Shown piece by piece: positions 42,572-53,438 of a DNA stretch of 64,000 bases. The notes below the pieces were generated by a model. That model had not been told where the DNA came from. It searched no databases and worked only from the letters and a program-made list of their open reading frames with translations. This DNA comes from Adiantum capillus-veneris. Its lineage: Eukaryota > Streptophyta > Polypodiopsida > Polypodiales > Pteridaceae. Where the stretch lies: NCBI GenBank assembly GCA_014529385.2, contig CM043944.1, positions 59,841,268-59,905,267 on the forward strand, read 5' to 3'. The position numbers and the translations under genes are program-made. Positions within the stretch are counted from its first letter, which is position 1, and every line of letters starts with the position of its first letter.

Positions 42572-45500
42572 CTAGACCTCTTGTAACTGCAAGAGCCTCT
42601 CTTTGAATGCATCACTAGGCGGCCCAAGCAACTTCTCTAACATCTTGACCGCAGGCAACTCTACCTCCACAGGCAATAGTGCTTCCTTTCCATACACCAA
42701 ATGAAATGGAGTAAACCCTGTACCTGTCTTCACCGAAGTACGGTAAGCCCATAATGCACTAGGCAATTCCAAATCCCAATTCTTTCCTTGGTGCTCTGTC
42801 ACTTTAGAAAGAATTTGTACCAACTCACCATTGAACCTTTCATTTAAGCCATTACACTGCGGGTAATAAGGAGTGGTATGCTGGTGCCTAATCTTCATCT
42901 TTGCACATAAAAAATCTAGCAGTTTAGCTCTAAAGCCAGGCCCCTTATCTGAAAGTAGCTCTAATGGCACCCCAAACTTGCAACATATTTCATCATACAC
43001 AAATTTTGCCACATCCTTTGCAGTGATCTGTTTTACTGCTATAGCCTCTGCCCATCTAGAGAGATAGTCCACTGCCGTCAAGATATAGCTTTTGCCCCTG
43101 CTTGTGATAGGTAACGGGCCTATTGCATCAATCCCCCACTTTTCAAACACATCAAACGCCATAATGGTTTTTCGTAGCTCTGGCTTCAACACTCTCTTCC
43201 CAAATGCTTGACACCTATTGCAAGACCTACACCAATGGTGAACATCCTTGTGCAAACTAGGCCATACATACCCCTCTTGCAAAATCTTATGCAAGGTGAT
43301 CTTTAGAGCAAAATGGCCACCACATGCGCCTTCATGATTCTCTTCCAACACTCTGTAAAGCTCCTCCCGCCAAGGTACACGTCTCAACACGAGATCAGCC
43401 CCTTTCATGTATAAGACATCACCAATCAATTTGTATCTGTATGCTCTAAGCACATAGCCATACTTCTTAGACTTTTGAATCTCCTTTGGAATGATTCCTG
43501 TTAGCAAAAACTCCTCTTCTTGAGCCAAACTTTCCCGGCCATGATAAAGAGGTAAATTGGTCCTCAACACGAATAGCTCCCCAATCATGCCTTGAGCTGC
43601 TTCATGTGCCTCTCCATTTAGAGCACGTTCAATGTGTCTGATGCTGCATGCTTCAAAATTTTTTAACAGGCCTTTAATTCTGAAGCACATTTCCTTCAAT
43701 GAGGTGTTCTTGCTCTTCCACACACCCAGCACTTGCTTCACCACTAACAAGGCATCACCTTTTATGCTCAACCTTCGAACCCCATGCTTCAAACAAATGT
43801 GTAATACGGCTTCCAATGTAGCATATTCAGCCTCATTGTTACTATGCGCATCCAATTTGAACCCTCTCTTGCATACTAGCTTCCCCTCTGGATCATAAAG
43901 TGCTATACCCCCTGAAGCTGCATCGTGGCTCTTTCTGTATGAACCATCAAAGAACAACACATGTGCATTGCTGATCTGTGGCACTTCTTCAACTACCTTT
44001 CTCACCACCTCTTCCTTAACAATAAGGGGATTCTCCTTGTAGGTCAACAAATCAGCTAGGGTAGCCCTTGTACTATCTTCCACTAGAAAAGAGAACTCAA
44101 ACTCTTGCAGCTCAATTACCCATTTCTTCACCACATTTGACATGTTAATACCATTAATTAACTGTGGCAAAAAGGCATAACTCGTCAAGAAAACAAAAGG
44201 CCGTGGTAGCAAGTAATGACGAAATCGTCGACAGGCAAATATTACACTGGCCATCACTAGCTCTACTTCCGATAACTTTCTCTCCGCTACCAACTTCACT
44301 CGGCTTGCACAATACACTGGCCTCATATAATGGCTGCCCTTCCCCTTTTTCAATAGCATGGCTCCAATGGCATCATCCCCTACTGATGGATTTACATAAA
44401 AAACTTTCTCCCAATCAGGAGCCTGCATGGCTGACAACCCCCCTAACACCTCTTTCACCTCTTGAAACACTTCTTCACACTTGTCATCCCATTGCAATGG
44501 ATCATGCTTTGCCACTTGTTGTAATGGATAAAGAATCTGAGAAGACAATGGAATAAACCTTGCCATGTACTTCACTTTGTGTATAAAGGTTGCCAATTGC
44601 TTTGTACTCGTAGGTGATGGAAGAAGAATAATAAACTTAACCTTGTCTGGATCAGCCTCAATGCCATTTTCTGACACCATGTGGCCCAATAACTTCACCC
44701 TTGGCTGTGCTAGATGACATTTCTTTGGATTTAGTTGTCCTCCACATTCATCATATCGAGCCAATACCATCTGCAGCTTCTCATGGTGATCAGCCCTACT
44801 GCTATAGACACAAAAGTCATCCATAAAAGCTTTAACACAACTACCAATGAATGGTTCCAACACCCAATTTGCTCTCTCTTGATAGAAGGAAGGTCCATTT
44901 GACAACCCAAATGGCAATACTGTGTAGCAATAGCAGCCCCATGGCGTAATAAAAGTTGTCTTTGTGCGGTCTTTAAGAGCAATCTTCAATTGAAAATAGC
45001 CTGAAAAACCATCACACACACTGTACCTCTCATAACCTGCCACTGAATCCAAGATCTGATCGATGAATGGAAGAGGATATGGGTTCTTCTTAGTGGCTGC
45101 GTTTAAGGGTTTAAAATCCACACAAATTCTCCACTTCCCATCCTTCTTTGGACTGACTACAACTGGACTCACCCATTCTGTGGTCTCCACTGGAACTATG
45201 AACCCTGCCTTCAGTAACTTGTCCACCTCTACCCGCAAGGGTTCCATTTGCTCTTGACCCATCCTTCTTAGCCTTTGCCGCACTGGCTTAGCACCTTCTT
45301 TCAGCTCTATATGCATCTCTTCACCCTTGAACCCTCTGATCTCTTCATATGAAGTAATGAACAAATCAGGAAAACTAGCCAGCATATGCAAAAATATATC
45401 CTTCTCCATAGCTGAGAGGTCTCCACTAATCATTTGCGTCATTAATTCCTTCTTCTTTGACAACTCAACCTTGGTTTGCATCAGTCCTTCAATCACTTCA

Positions 45501-45694
45501 TAAGGCCCTTCACTTTCATCTTCAACTTCATTCGCAAATGCGACTAAACCACACTCCTGGATTTCTTTATCCATCAAAAGAAATGCAACATCAACATCCT
45601 CATCACTGCTGGTAGTGCTATCACTGTCCTCATCTGTCACCGTGGAAGAGTCTTCATCACTAGACTCATCCTCATCTTCATAAAGCTCCTCTAA
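42572..45694 (-). CDS. element F pol: RT, RNase H, second RNase H, integrase
   Basis: Begins directly after the UGA that ends gag-protease and is open for about 1040 codons, with an acidic serine-rich lead. Domains: RT at about 130-350 (CVDFKPLNAATKKNPYPLPF, VLPFGLSNGPSFYQE, AFMDDFCVYS with catalytic MDD, LLGHMVSENGIEADPDKV). RT-linked RNase H about 400-510. Second RNase H about 560-690 (VLFFDGSYRKS, NNEAEYATLEA, IKGDALLVVKQVLG). Integrase zinc site about 765-805 (HEGACGGHF, HWCRSCNRCQ). Core about 815-985 (WGIDAIGPLPI, DYLSRWAEAIAV, ELLSDKGPGF, PYYPQCNGLNERFNGEL). It would copy element RNA to DNA and integrate it in the nucleus. Expression depends on passing the upstream UGA or on another start, and the extreme C-terminus is cut by UAG. 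Confidence 0.9.
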   Translation of the reverse strand, partial: LEELYEDEDESSDEDSSTVTDEDSDSTTSSDEDVDVAFLLMDKEIQECGLVAFANEVEDESEGPYEVIEGLMQTKVELSKKKELMTQMISGDLSAMEKDIFLHMLASFPDLFITSYEEIRGFKGEEMHIELKEGAKPVRQRLRRMGQEQMEPLRVEVDKLLKAGFIVPVETTEWVSPVVVSPKKDGKWRICVDFKPLNAATKKNPYPLPFIDQILDSVAGYERYSVCDGFSGYFQLKIALKDRTKTTFITPWGCYCYTVLPFGLSNGPSFYQERANWVLEPFIGSCVKAFMDDFCVYSSRADHHEKLQMVLARYDECGGQLNPKKCHLAQPRVKLLGHMVSENGIEADPDKVKFIILLPSPTSTKQLATFIHKVKYMARFIPLSSQILYPLQQVAKHDPLQWDDKCEEVFQEVKEVLGGLSAMQAPDWEKVFYVNPSVGDDAIGAMLLKKGKGSHYMRPVYCASRVKLVAERKLSEVELVMASVIFACRRFRHYLLPRPFVFLTSYAFLPQLINGINMSNVVKKWVIELQEFEFSFLVEDSTRATLADLLTYKENPLIVKEEVVRKVVEEVPQISNAHVLFFDGSYRKSHDAASGGIALYDPEGKLVCKRGFKLDAHSNNEAEYATLEAVLHICLKHGVRRLSIKGDALLVVKQVLGVWKSKNTSLKEMCFRIKGLLKNFEACSIRHIERALNGEAHEAAQGMIGELFVLRTNLPLYHGRESLAQEEEFLLTGIIPKEIQKSKKYGYVLRAYRYKLIGDVLYMKGADLVLRRVPWREELYRVLEENHEGACGGHFALKITLHKILQEGYVWPSLHKDVHHWCRSCNRCQAFGKRVLKPELRKTIMAFDVFEKWGIDAIGPLPITSRGKSYILTAVDYLSRWAEAIAVKQITAKDVAKFVYDEICCKFGVPLELLSDKGPGFRAKLLDFLCAKMKIRHQHTTPYYPQCNGLNERFNGELVQILSKVTEHQGKNWDLELPSALWAYRTSVKTGTGFTPFHLVYGKEALLPVEVELPAVKMLEKLLGPPSDAFKERLLQLQEV

Positions 45695-47521
45695 TCATTT
45701 CCTTGTGTCCATATTATAAAGCTTCTTGGTACCTGTCTTTCCATAGAGGCTAATCGTACCATGTGGCCAATCTTGAACAGCTCCCACTGCACGTAACCAT
45801 GGTCTGCCCAGTATAATAGGATATGCTCCCAACTTTGCTGGCATCACATGAAAATCAACCACTGCCTTTGCATCATATGCCTCCACTTCTAAGCTCTTTG
45901 CAACACCCAAGCATTTTACTTTTTGATGGTTTGCCAATCTGATCCGAAAACCTGACACCCCAGCCACTGTGAGACCCATCTTCTCAACGCATGAGTGTGT
46001 TATGACGCATATTTGGGCTCTGCCATCCACATAACCTTGTCCCAAATTTTTCCTTTTATGCCACACATCTACTATTGGACAAATGTCTGGTAGCTCGTCC
46101 ATTGCCAACACCTTCACTGAACCTCTCTCTGGCTCTTTCTCCATTGGGTTAACCATCCTCTTCCACTGTCGCTTTAGCTTAGGCACCATCTCTATAAGCT
46201 GCCCAAAAGTAACATCTGCCTTCCTGCTCATCAGATCCTCCTTCAAGTCATAGCTTAATTGCCCATCCCCTAGTGGAAAATCTGAAACATGAAACTTTCG
46301 ACGAGCTCTCCTTTTCCTCTTGGCCTTGACATCCTCGCCTTCATGGCTCTTTCCTTTCTTCTTACTAGGACCTGGGGCACTTCTTCCTTCCTTTTCCTCT
46401 GTGGTCCTCTTCCTAATAGGCATCACTAATGTATCCTCTAGCTTTGATGCCTTCTCCAAGGTGACTACACTTAGCACTTTTGTCTTTCCTTTTTCCTCTT
46501 GGGTCAGTCCATTGGTTCCTTCGTCTCCCTTAATTTCGATGCCATAATCATTTGACCTAGTTAACACCTGTCTTGGCAATGGATACATGTCTCCCCCCAT
46601 CCTTGGTGGCTTATCACATTGCGGGCTGATGTGACCCAACTCTCCACAATTATAACATGTGGGCGTCTGCCTCCAAAACCTACCATTGCTTTGTCCAACA
46701 CCATTCCTAGGCCTTTCTTCACCTCCTGGCTGATTTGCAAACCTCCCTCGACCTCGATTATTTCCCACTTGACCTAGCATGTTTAGGCTGAGATTCTTCA
46801 TCAAATCTACCATTTGCCTCATGTCTTGCCTTAGCCCATCATCTTGCACTGCTGTAGTGACCACTGCTGGCATAACCTGAGTAGTAACAGGAACCATTGG
46901 TTCGTGATGAACCCCTGACATGCGCCCTTGTAAAGACTCTATAGGCTGAAATTCAGACCTCATTGGCAAAGACTCCACCCCTAACTGGCTCATTTTCCTC
47001 AGCTTCCACTCTTTGTTCCTTGCTACCTCTAGTGCATCCTCATATGTCCTAGGCTTCTTTAGCTCCACTCTCCAATGTATATTCTCCCAAAGACCAGCCA
47101 AGAACCTGTCCTTCTTCATCATGTCAGGCGGGGGTACCTGTGGTGCTAAGGCCTTGCACATTCGCTCCCATGCCAATGAAAACTTATGTATGTACGCATC
47201 TACTGGCTCACCTTCCTTCTGCACCAAACCTTGTACTTCTTGCCACACTTTGTCAGGATCTTCTATCTTCACAAACTCCACTTCCAATCCATGCCTTAGA
47301 TTGTCCCAACTCAATCTTACAGGTGGATCAGCCATACGCAACTCCTCTTCAAATGCTTTGGACCAAGCTCGTGCATCACTCTTCAAACAAATTTGGAGAA
47401 GGCGTAACATTTGCGTAGGGTCATGAATCTGGTTGCTAATGCAGGCAACCTCCATCTTTTCCAAAAATTCTTCCACATCTTCATCACTTCTTCCATGAAA
47501 CTCCGGATAAGAGAAAGCCAT
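45695..47521 (-). CDS. element F gag and protease
   Basis: ATG at 47519-47521 (GCCATGGCT) is preferred over in-frame non-ATG codons upstream. About 608 residues. Gag reads FSYPEFHGRSDEDVEEFLEK, QICLKSDARAWSKAFEEELR, AYIHKFSLAWERMCKALAPQ and LAGLWENIHWRVELKKPRTY. The CCHC knuckle CYNCGELGHISPQC lies near residue 310. A basic stretch (about 410-440) follows. The protease has GYVDGRAQICVITHSCVEKM and YPIILGRPWLRAVGAVQDW. The catalytic position reads DGR, while the related copy at about 2010 has DGGA, so the glycine is replaced. The ORF ends at TGA (45695-45697), with pol continuing in the same frame. Confidence 0.9.
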   Translation of the reverse strand: MAFSYPEFHGRSDEDVEEFLEKMEVACISNQIHDPTQMLRLLQICLKSDARAWSKAFEEELRMADPPVRLSWDNLRHGLEVEFVKIEDPDKVWQEVQGLVQKEGEPVDAYIHKFSLAWERMCKALAPQVPPPDMMKKDRFLAGLWENIHWRVELKKPRTYEDALEVARNKEWKLRKMSQLGVESLPMRSEFQPIESLQGRMSGVHHEPMVPVTTQVMPAVVTTAVQDDGLRQDMRQMVDLMKNLSLNMLGQVGNNRGRGRFANQPGGEERPRNGVGQSNGRFWRQTPTCYNCGELGHISPQCDKPPRMGGDMYPLPRQVLTRSNDYGIEIKGDEGTNGLTQEEKGKTKVLSVVTLEKASKLEDTLVMPIRKRTTEEKEGRSAPGPSKKKGKSHEGEDVKAKRKRRARRKFHVSDFPLGDGQLSYDLKEDLMSRKADVTFGQLIEMVPKLKRQWKRMVNPMEKEPERGSVKVLAMDELPDICPIVDVWHKRKNLGQGYVDGRAQICVITHSCVEKMGLTVAGVSGFRIRLANHQKVKCLGVAKSLEVEAYDAKAVVDFHVMPAKLGAYPIILGRPWLRAVGAVQDWPHGTISLYGKTGTKKLYNMDTRK

Positions 47522-48590
47522 GGCTACCCAAGTTACAATGCTTTGAGAACCCCTTTGAACACACGTGCAAGAACCCAAAACTTTTGACTACCCAATCCCC
47601 AGAACTTCAATGGAGCTCAACTTTAGATAAGGACAAACACATGCACATCAAATGAGTTTTCATAGTTGATCATCGGAATGACAACAGGCAAAGGACATTC
47701 CAGGATCTCTCTCAATCTTCTTGGCCCAAACATAAAGACTATGCGCTGCTGGAAAAAGATCTTCCTGGACACATGGACATTAATCTGAACCTTGAGTTAA
47801 ATGAAAAGGAGTGAAATGAGGGCCATTTTGATCATCCATTAAAGCCAACCATGAAGCTCCCAAGAAGGCACACCTGACTTATCCTCTGATTTTTGCCCAA
47901 ATTTCAGCAGCATAACAGCATAAATGGCTCAAAATACCAAAAAACCAGCCATCATAACTTGGGAAAATTTCGACAGAGTTTTCCCAAAAGTAGAGCAGTA
48001 GGAACCCAAAATATAGACTGTCTATGTATGCATAAACTGTCAACAATAGAACCCGAGCATCAAGTAGGACTCACTAGTACATAGCCTATGGCGAGGTCAC
48101 AAAAAGGGTGCTCCAGCTACCTATATCACCGAAAGGATCTCCACATTTGAGAATCCCCCAGCTCAATAAAAACCTCACGCTATCGACCCTCACACGAAGG
48201 CTAATGCAAATCGCATATAGTCAAGTCTCAGAAATGACTATCTTCCAGACCAAGTCTCAGAAATGGCTGGGACTGCCAAATACAACCAAGTATGGCTCCA
48301 CAAATGCGTACAATGGCAGTTTCCACAAGTAACGTACAATCCAGCAGACAATGCGCTCAAATAGGCGCCAAGTGATGCATTCCCACAACAACTGCAAGTG
48401 ACATCACTGCTATTATATCACTGTACTCCAGCTACCTGTACCTGTGTGAATCACCTGTACCTGTACCTATCCCTGTAACCTGTAACCTGTAACCTGTAAT
48501 CTGCAACCTGCAACCTGTAATCCCGAAGCTCGAAGCTCGAAGCTCGAAGCAGAAGGTACTCGAAGAAGATCTTCAGTGGGGGCACCAAAA
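47522..48590 (-). other. element F 5' leader and candidate primer site
   Basis: Noncoding kilobase between gag and the putative LTR. TGGTGCCCCCACTG on the minus strand (about 48571-48584) lies shortly after CTGCTCA, as a primer site should, but I cannot assign its tRNA. It holds a block (about 48115-48205) shared with copia B, and short tandem words CTGTAACCTGTAAC (48473-48500) and GAAGCTC repeats (48525-48548). Confidence 0.6.
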
Positions 48591-49200
48591 GAATCTGAGC
48601 AGGATGAAAACACACACAGCGCCTCTATAACGACCCGACACACACTCTTGGGAAGATACACACACACACACACACACTATGGGGCACCACTCGGCTTACA
48701 CAACACACCTGGCCGAGACAGGGAACACACCTCTAGAGTGAGAGGAGAGAGACTATCCACTTGCCCACTCCACACAGACGCACACACACACACACACACA
48801 CCCAAAAAACTCAGCTCAAAAGAAGAGAATTTCTGATGTTTAGATACAATTGATCTTGGGCCAACACCAATGGGGCAAATAGCTCACACAATATGGGTAA
48901 AATAAGCCAGGTACAATCACAAACTAGAGCAGAAACTTTGCTCATAGGAGAAACTTACATAGAAAAACAGCAGGAAAAAGGGTGAGGAATTTGGCAAAAT
49001 GGATAGCGCCATCGCGTCCGGAACGGCCCAAAACCCCAGTCTACAATGTCAAAGTGCTCAAATCCGACCTCGGATGAGCAGTTTACGGCCAAAACAGGCT
49101 CCAAAATGAGCAAAAACACAGTTGCGGCTGTTCCTCCTCTCTTCTCCACGTTTTTTTTGGTCTTCTCCCTCTTTTTTCAGTTCCCACACTTAGATTTATT
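48591..49200 (-). repeat. probable 5' LTR of element F, boundary uncertain
   Basis: Upstream of the primer site in the sense direction. It contains two (CA)n tracts (48657-48679, 48780-48800) and no coding. With no 3' LTR for comparison, its length cannot be set. Confidence 0.4.
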
Positions 49201-50340
49201 AGTTGGGCACCCTTGGCCTTTTAGATGACCTCAAACGGACCCCGAACAGGCCAAAAACTGACCTCGCAGTGCATAGTTGTCACCTTTTTTGCATCATCCG
49301 CACACCTGGCACTCATTTCTTTTCAATAATGCGTCTCGCAACCACGTGAAGTGGCCCCAAAAAGTGGTCCTAATGATGACCTTTCTGCATAACTCTCACA
49401 AGAAAACACCACTTTGTGTCCGTATTCATCCGCGTGCAAATATTGACCCCGTTCGGCCTCCTGACGCCACTAGATGCCATCTGACGCACCTGCTGACCTC
49501 ACGTTGTCGGCCCGCGGATAGCTTCCTCGAGAAGTTTTACGCGCTACCAACTCCTCCTTATTGTAGAAAAAACACACTGGTACTGGTAATAGTGAAAATC
49601 GATGCACTATGTACTTGGTGTCCTACCTGTACACATGTGGGTCCCACGTAACCACCTGGCTATGAAAAATGGGCAATTATTTATTTGATGCACCATGCAT
49701 GTATATGTACATATGCGCAATCCCTTGCTCCAAAAAACTCCTGACAACGTTTAGACAACTATGTTGCCTAGGAAAGGTAAATCTCAGGGTCCCTAATCAT
49801 TGACAAATTTGGTTTTGAAGGAGTTAGGCAAGGAAACTCACAATAGATGAGGCAAAAAGGTCCTCAAGTTGTCATTTTCAGCAATTATATAGTATAAACA
49901 AAACCCTTCAAAAAATCTCTTTGAAAGAGACGCAGGCTCTTTCACGTACGGGCAGGGACCAGTGCTGGAAAAGAACTTTGTTCTAAAAACTTGGCAAGCC
50001 TATTTTGTGGTACATTGACTAAATTTTAAGGTTTTTACACCAAATGACGCTAACATATATGTGCTGATGTGCATCACGCAACCTCAATCACAAGGAGAGC
50101 TTCTGCATGTTGACGTAGCATGACCTAATCTCTTGTCGCACCATCAATTTTTGGTGTTGCGGCTTGAGTAGGTTTTTCCCAACCCAATCAAGCGTCTAGT
50201 GTGACGAATCGTGATGGTTGTTGGACCAAGCGAGGCAGGGGAGAGAGAGCACATGCTCCTACGAGGCAAGAGTTCAGAACTTCTCTTGGGGACGGATAGA
50301 GGCAACAAAAAGATACCTCCAGAGAGGCGCAGCTGCTAAA
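49201..50340. other. no gene recognised
   Basis: Possibly still element F LTR at the left. Contains no long frame and no motif I recognise. CT-rich DNA begins at 50346. Confidence 0.5.
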
Positions 50341-50344
50341 TTGC

Positions 50345-50345
<1 letters not shown>

Positions 50346-50406
<61 letters not shown>
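50346..50406. repeat. (CT)n microsatellite
   Basis: About 30 CT units, 165 bp downstream (3') of the carrier retrocopy. Confidence 0.98.
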
Positions 50407-50408
<2 letters not shown>

Positions 50409-50569
50409 GAAAGCACCAGACTAGCGCAGACCCGGACTTATCATTTAAATTTCCCTTCTTTAAAAAATTAGAGACTCTTACAAATCAGTACTACAGCTGA
50501 TGTGCTTTCAAATCGTTTGTCCATTTACAATCTCTTCTACCTTATTGCTATTGCAAATTGCAGATTCAC

Positions 50570-51746
50570 TTAATCTGATATTTGGAATTTGACTCCAAGA
50601 AGATCCTTCATCACCTCGTCTGTCACAAATGCCAAAGCAATAGAAGGAACAACCTTGACAGAATTGGGAATTAGGCCTTTGTACAAGGATTTAAAGCCTT
50701 CATTTTGAACAGTCTTCTGAAAAGCATCAATCCCAGTGTATTGAACCGATGCCTTTATCTGACCATCCGCAGTGATGATAGAGGAGGCATCCTTCCATCC
50801 CACCATCTGCATCCTCCTCCGTACCACATCAAGTGGATATGCCACGGTCTGGCCCACTGTACCTACTTCTAATCCACATCCAAGTTTTGTAAGGACGCTC
50901 AAATCAGCATTCTCTTCTGGCTTGCTTGCTATGTTCTTCTTCACCAGCCACTCTGAGTGATTCATATACCACAAAATTCAAACCCACACACGGGATTACA
51001 CCAATAACAAATGGCAACCAGCCTTTGTTGTAGATTGCTAATGGTCCTTCCTCTTTCATTATCGTTGACGCTACATGGAACATTCCTCGATAGCACATTT
51101 GTGAATCCTCTGTCTGCATTGTAAGCCTACTATGAACCATGTCCATAGGATACGTAGCAGACATTGCAATAATTTCAACACATGCACCAGCTCCAAGTCT
51201 TAGTAATGGTGTAAGATCAACATCCTCTTGCCTTGTCTTCCTCGTGTACAACCACAAAATTGCACTTGAAGCCTATTCATAACTATAAAACTTCACAACA
51301 GAGTTAGGAATTATTCGAGCACAGTTTGTTCCATTCCCTTTGAAAAATCCAGCTAAGCCTTCGGTTGAACAAATGTACTTCAAGCCTTGCACCATGCCAT
51401 TATATTTAGGCTTCAGTGGATTTTGAACTTGAAGAAGAATCTTCAATCGTTCAAGTGGAGCCACATCACTACTTGAAACTCCACCAGCCATACCTCCAAC
51501 AACGAGAGACTTGCAAACAGCCAATTTTTTATCTCTTGGAGCCTTGACTTCAGCAGTTGCAAGTTTTTCTTCTTCAGCAAGAGTTGCAAGTGTGGAGGTA
51601 GTTGATTCTTCCCCAGAAGCATAAAGAGGATATCTCTGGCAAAAGGATACGTTCCCATGAGAGACAATCTTCTCTTCCATGCTGCTATGATGCCATGCAT
51701 GCTCCTTCTGTATCCTGGAGGTTGTGGCCTCTATCTGAGAAACCAT
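50570..51746 (-). pseudogene. ADNT1: mitochondrial adenine nucleotide carrier ADNT1-like retrocopy
   Basis: Intronless mitochondrial carrier of about 390 codons. All three repeats are visible. Repeat 1: CKSLVVGGMAGGVSSSDVAP, LERLKILLQVQNP, FKGNGTNCARIIPNS. Repeat 2: LLRLGAGACVEIIAMSATYP, MDMVHSRLTMQTED. Repeat 3: GTVGQTVAYPLDVVRRRMQM, YKGLIPNSVKVVPSIALAF, ending VKFQISD. Signature PLERLK, PMDMVHSR and PLDVVRRR are preserved. ADNT1 exchanges cytosolic AMP for mitochondrial ATP across the inner membrane (family knowledge). A TAG at 51273-51275 sits where the family has Gln, and a frameshift follows VYESL near 50955. Plant ADNT1 genes are, to my knowledge, intron-containing, so a processed pseudogene is likely. 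No clear poly(A) remains. Confidence 0.88.
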
Positions 51747-51961
51747 GGAGAACTAGGACAAAGCAACAATCTAGGAAGCTAATGGAGGCAAGTCAAGTCA
51801 GGGAAGGGAAGGAGAGGAAGAGCCACTTGGGTGGGGCGAGCGAGCTGAGAATAAGGACAAAGGCACCTTCAGCTGGAAGCCGCTGCCACACCTGCTATTG
51901 CAATGAGTGGCATGTAGGAAGCATGATGGATGGTGGTTGCCGGTGATTTAGGGCACAACAG

Positions 51962-52069
<108 letters not shown>

Positions 52070-52317
52070 AACCCTTAAAATAAGCTTCTCATAAATCAAT
52101 TTCTCTCAAGGCAAGTCACACAATACAAGTATAGTCATGAATGTTTACATGACACATGGATCTTACAAAACTTGAAAAAAGCAAAAGCCACACTTCCACT
52201 CACAAGACCGCATCAAATTTATTCTAGTAAACCAGCTGACTTTGCATGTGAACTAAGACTAAAGTATGTATCCCATCACACTACATAGTCTGTGTTGCTT
52301 GCTTTAGCCCAGCTTAA

Positions 52318-52925
52318 TCACCCATCACACATGAAGACAATTTCACCTCCAGTGCTCTAAATATGTCCATCGTGGTGACAATACCAACAACTTGTCTTGA
52401 ATGATTGACAATAGGAATTCGATGTATCTTGTGCTTTGGATTTGTCTTTCTTAGATAAGACTCCAATACACTCCAGATTCTCATTTATCACCGGCAATCT
52501 TGAGATATGAATAAAATGGTGATCAATCTCCTCCAGGCGTTGACCTGGTCGTGCTGTGTAAATAGTGGTTGACATAACATCTGCGAGAAATGTCGATGGC
52601 TGTGCCTCTTCTTTGAGAAGAACAGACTCATAGTGCTTAGACAAATCTTTAAATGTAAGAATGGAAAAGTTCTCATGCCACTCACCAATTGGGAGGACGT
52701 TGGAGGATCCGATGCTTTCATTGCCATCTCCTACTGCTCTCCTCTAGAAGAAAGTTCCAGGGGAAGCCCCGAAGCATGCAAAAATGGGCCATGACAAGAA
52801 AGCCGAAAAACCCTACAAGGGTGTGCTGGGCGTGGAGATAGAGAGGTCAGAGCTCCATTTCCTACGGCAGTGCTGATGGAACTTGCTTGCATGAAGATGG
52901 ATACTTCTTGCAGGACAGCCGCCAT
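52318..52925 (-). pseudogene. CBS-domain protein retrocopy, decayed
   Basis: ATG at 52923-52925 gives MAAVLQEVSIFMQASSIST, a Ser/Ala-rich start that may be a plastid transit peptide. After a frameshift the minus strand reads NESIGSSNVLPIGEWHENF, then the first CBS domain STFLADVMSTTIYTARPGQR, LEEIDHHFIHISRLPVINEN and CIGVLSKKDKSKA (52580-52430). The second CBS domain survives only at its end, KIHRIPIVNHSRQVVGIVTT and MDIFRALE, in another frame, with its middle deleted. CBS pairs bind adenosine ligands and regulate partner enzymes (family knowledge). Intronless structure and lesions indicate a processed pseudogene. Confidence 0.75.
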
Positions 52926-52947
52926 GCTGGGTTCTAACATGCAATAG

Positions 52948-53434
<487 letters not shown>

Positions 53435-53438
<4 letters not shown>

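Larger units (their letters stand above)
42341..48590 (-). mobile_element. Ty3/gypsy element F (dual RNase H), 3' truncated
   Basis: Minus-strand element with leader (about 48580-47522), gag-protease ORF, in-frame UGA, pol ORF and a short integrase tail. It is the most intact gypsy in the window. A 3' LTR is missing: sequence switches at about 42341-42363 into an oppositely oriented gypsy relic. The tandem RT RNase H plus a second cellular-type RNase H before integrase places it near the Tat/Ogre-type plant lineage (family knowledge). Confidence 0.9.

Noticed and set aside
44164-44556. Plus-strand frame of 130 codons inside element F pol
   Set aside because: Antisense shadow of the RT-RNase H coding sequence.
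48473-48548. CRISPR-like or satellite array
   Set aside because: The CTGTAAC and GAAGCTC words are short, adjacent tandem repeats without unique spacers, inside a retrotransposon leader.
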